Of a stretch of 64,000 bases of DNA, positions 62,083 to 64,000 are shown piece after piece. Source of the stretch: an uncultured Bacteroidia bacterium (lineage in GTDB: Bacteria; Bacteroidota; Bacteroidia; Bacteroidales; UBA932); assembly GCA_902773925.1 (NCBI GenBank), contig CACYGI010000001.1:404836-468835 (forward strand), written 5' to 3'. Under the pieces are notes generated by a model. That model was not told the origin of the DNA. It saw only the letters and a program-made list of their open reading frames with translations, and did no database searches. Position numbers and translations under genes: made by a program. The stretch's first letter is position 1. Every line of letters begins with the position of its first letter.

Positions 62083-62282
62083 TTTCGGGAAAAACGCGAC
62101 AGCGATAACGAGACGGAAAGTTCATTGACTTAATGAGAGAGATAACGAGGTAAAAACTGTAAGCAAAAGATAGTCTGGAAAGAATAAGAGTTTTTCTGAT
62201 TCTAGAGGGACTACAATTTCAAGAGGTTATGTTCGTTTTTCGCGCCGGGAGGCGCGGGAAGAAACAGAGCATAGCATGATTC
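62083..62282 (+). other. Leader of the 23S transcript
   Basis: About 200 transcribed bases with no gene, no tRNA and no 16S. A hairpin CGCGCC-GGGA-GGCGCG lies at 62241-62256. The segment from 62123 to 62170 (TTCATTGACTTAATGAGAGAGATAACG and following) resembles rRNA leader or antitermination sequence; this resemblance is from memory. The 350-base gap from 61934 to 62282 holds only this leader, the promoter and the -7-like element of the OPT gene. Confidence 0.55.
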
Positions 62283-64000
62283 AAGACGAAGAAAGAAAGA
62301 GCGAACGGAGGATGCCTTGGCTTCCACAGGCGAAGAAGGACGCGGTAAGCTGCGAAAAGCTGCGGGGATTGGCAAACACGAATTGATCCGCAGGTATCCG
62401 AATGGGGCAACCCGTCAGGTTGAAGACCTGACACCCGGAAAACGGGGGCATACGCAGGGAACTGAAACATCTTAGTACCTGCAGGAGAAGAAAGAAAGAT
62501 CGATTTCCCGAGTAGTGGTGAGCGAAAAGGAAAGAGCCCAAACCGCAGGTGTTACGGCACAGGCGGGGTTGTAGGACCGCAGAATGAAATGACAAACGAA
62601 CCGGAAGTTTCTGGAAAGGAACATCGCAGAGGGTGATAATCCCGTACGGGCAAGTTTGTTATGGAATAGCGGAATCCTGAGTACGGCGGGACACGAGGAA
62701 TCCTGTCGGAACCAGCGGGGACCATCCCGCAAGGCTAAATATAGGTGGAAGACCGATAGAGAAGAGTACCGTGAGGGAAAGGTGAAAAGGACCCCGGGAG
62801 GGGAGTGAAAAAGACCCTGAAACCGTTCGTTTACAAGCGGTCGGAGCGCGGAAGCGCGACGGCGTGCCTTTTGGATAATGAGCCTACGAGTTGTTTCTGT
62901 CCGGCGAGGTTAAGTGCTTAAGGCACGAGAGCCGAAGCGAGAGCGAGTCTGAAAAGGGCGCATAGTCGGATGGAACAGACGCGAAACCTAGTGATCTACC
63001 CTTGGCCAGGTTGAAGGAGCCGTGACAGGCTTTGGAGGACCGAACCAGTTTCCGTTGAAAAGGGCTTGGATGAGCTGAGGGTAGGGGTGAAAGGCTAATC
63101 AAACTGGGAGATAGCTCGTACTCCCCGAAATGTCTTTAGGGACAGCCTCACGAGAGCTTGATGGAGGTAGAGCGACTGATAGGATGCGAGGGCTTCATCG
63201 CCTATCAATTCCTGACAAACTCCGAATGCCGTCAAGTGATTCGTGGGAGTGAGTCGCCGGGTGCTAATGTCCGGTGGCAAAAGGGAAAGAGCCCAGACCA
63301 ACAGTTAAGGCCCTTAAACGTGGTCTAAGTTGATAGAACGGAGTGATGTTGCAGAGACAGCTAGGATGTTAGCTTGGAAGCAGCTATTCATTTAAAGAGT
63401 GCGTAACAGCTCACTAGTCGAGCGGCATCGCATGGATAATAATCGGGCATCAAGGCCACTGCCGAAACTATGGACTCAGTAATGAGTGGTAGGGGAGCAT
63501 TCCAGTCGGCTGCGAAGGTGTACTGTGAGGTATGCTGGAGCGGCTGGAAAAGAAGATGTAGGCATAAGTAACGATAATGCGGGAGAGAAACCCGCACACC
63601 GAAAACCCAAGGTTTCCTGAACAACGGTAATCGGATCAGGGTTAGTCGGGGCCTAAGGGGAAGCCGAAAGGCGGACCTGATGGACAAATGGTTAATATTC
63701 CATTACCTGATGTTATACGGCAAGGAGGGACGGAGAAGTGACACGCGCGCCATCTTACGGAATAGATGGTTAAAGGAATTAGGTATATGGGTTGGTTAAG
63801 AGCTGGCCCGTGCCGAGGTCTGACAGTACGCCGAGTCTTCGGACGAGGTGACAGTCGCGGTAAGCAGACTCCCAAGAAAAGCTTCGTGCCTGGAGTAGCA
63901 TCAGCCCGTACCGTAAACCGACACAGGTGGGTGAGGAGAGGATCCTCAGGTGCTCGAGTGAATCATGGCTAAGGAACTAGGCAAATTGACCCCGTAACTT
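62283..64000 (+). rRNA. 23S rRNA, 5' part (runs past the window end)
   Basis: From about 62283 the sequence follows the 23S 5' domain: GGATGCCTTGGC at 62310, CGAATGGGGCAACCC at 62399, GAGTAGTGGTGAGCGAAA at 62510 and the later AGTGCGTAACAGCTCACTAGTCGAG block at 63398. About 1.7 kb, around 60% of the gene, lies in the window. The exact 5' end is set by analogy with E. coli (29 bases before GGATGCC). No internal insertion is obvious. The Met, Ala and Ile tRNAs or 16S expected upstream are absent. Confidence 0.93.

Overview
The window is a gene-dense stretch (about 59 protein genes, 3 tRNAs, two partial 23S rRNA genes) from a bacterium of the phylum Bacteroidota, very probably order Bacteroidales. 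The evidence: three perfect Bacteroidota-type promoters (TTTG, 19 bases, TAnnTTTG), fimbrillin-like lipoproteins, DUF6515, GSCFA and DUF3108 proteins, the rseC-rnfBCDGEA order, the tgt-LptG neighbourhood and few Shine-Dalgarno sites. Base composition looks GC-rich for the phylum, and codons end mostly in G or C. The Rnf complex and a hydrogenase-like redox sensor suggest an anaerobe, perhaps from a gut. Genus is not determinable by reading.

Layout. 1-70: 3' end of a 23S rRNA and its terminator. 98-4623: two fimbrillin-like surface lipoproteins. 4677-5231: small beta-barrel protein (minus). 5338-10444: one compact operon of DRTGG protein, RsbW-like ATPase, hydrogenase-like iron-sulfur protein, second DRTGG protein, PHP protein, GHKL ATPase and radA. 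10447-11268: periplasmic class I amidotransferase (minus). 11364-17849: nucleotidyltransferase, flippase-like protein, adenosine-kinase-like PfkB, tgt, LptG-like permease, nucleoside permease. 17924-28994 is all on the minus strand: dsbD, an ECF sigma factor operon, GSCFA protein, SDR threonine dehydrogenase, thiN, an in-frame LptF-like/Fmt fusion, alaS. 29087-41065 is a tight plus-strand array: two M23 peptidases, MerR regulator, Nif3, zinc-ribbon coiled-coil protein, dnaB, DUF3108, rseC, rnfBCDGEA, TPR protein. 41059-48748: SpoU methyltransferase, glyA, tRNA-Pro, rpsO, pnp, thioesterase, YgiQ, tRNA-Met, tRNA-Gln, ispF. 48813-57547: an operon from a small membrane protein through mutL, rhomboid, tsaC-like, glycosyltransferase, SpoIID, AmpG-like and NamZ. 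57575-61933 (minus): DUF6515 protein, pepT, OPT transporter. 62045-64000: a promoter and leader followed directly by the first 1.7 kb of a second 23S rRNA.

How genes work together. Rnf (with RseC) couples ferredoxin and NAD to an ion gradient. The 5.3-9.1 kb operon looks like a redox-sensing signalling module: a four-cysteine H-cluster site with the proton-relay cysteine replaced, plus two ATPases, two DRTGG proteins and a PHP protein. SpoIID, AmpG-like and NamZ point to peptidoglycan recycling. The two LptF/G-type permeases serve LPS export.

Most notable: (1) LptF-like permease and full-length Fmt in one uninterrupted frame; (2) a 23S rRNA gene with its own perfect promoter and no 16S upstream, and another 23S end with no 5S downstream, implying a dispersed rRNA operon; (3) the hydrogenase-like sensor operon. 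No CRISPR array, insertion sequence, prophage or integron was seen.
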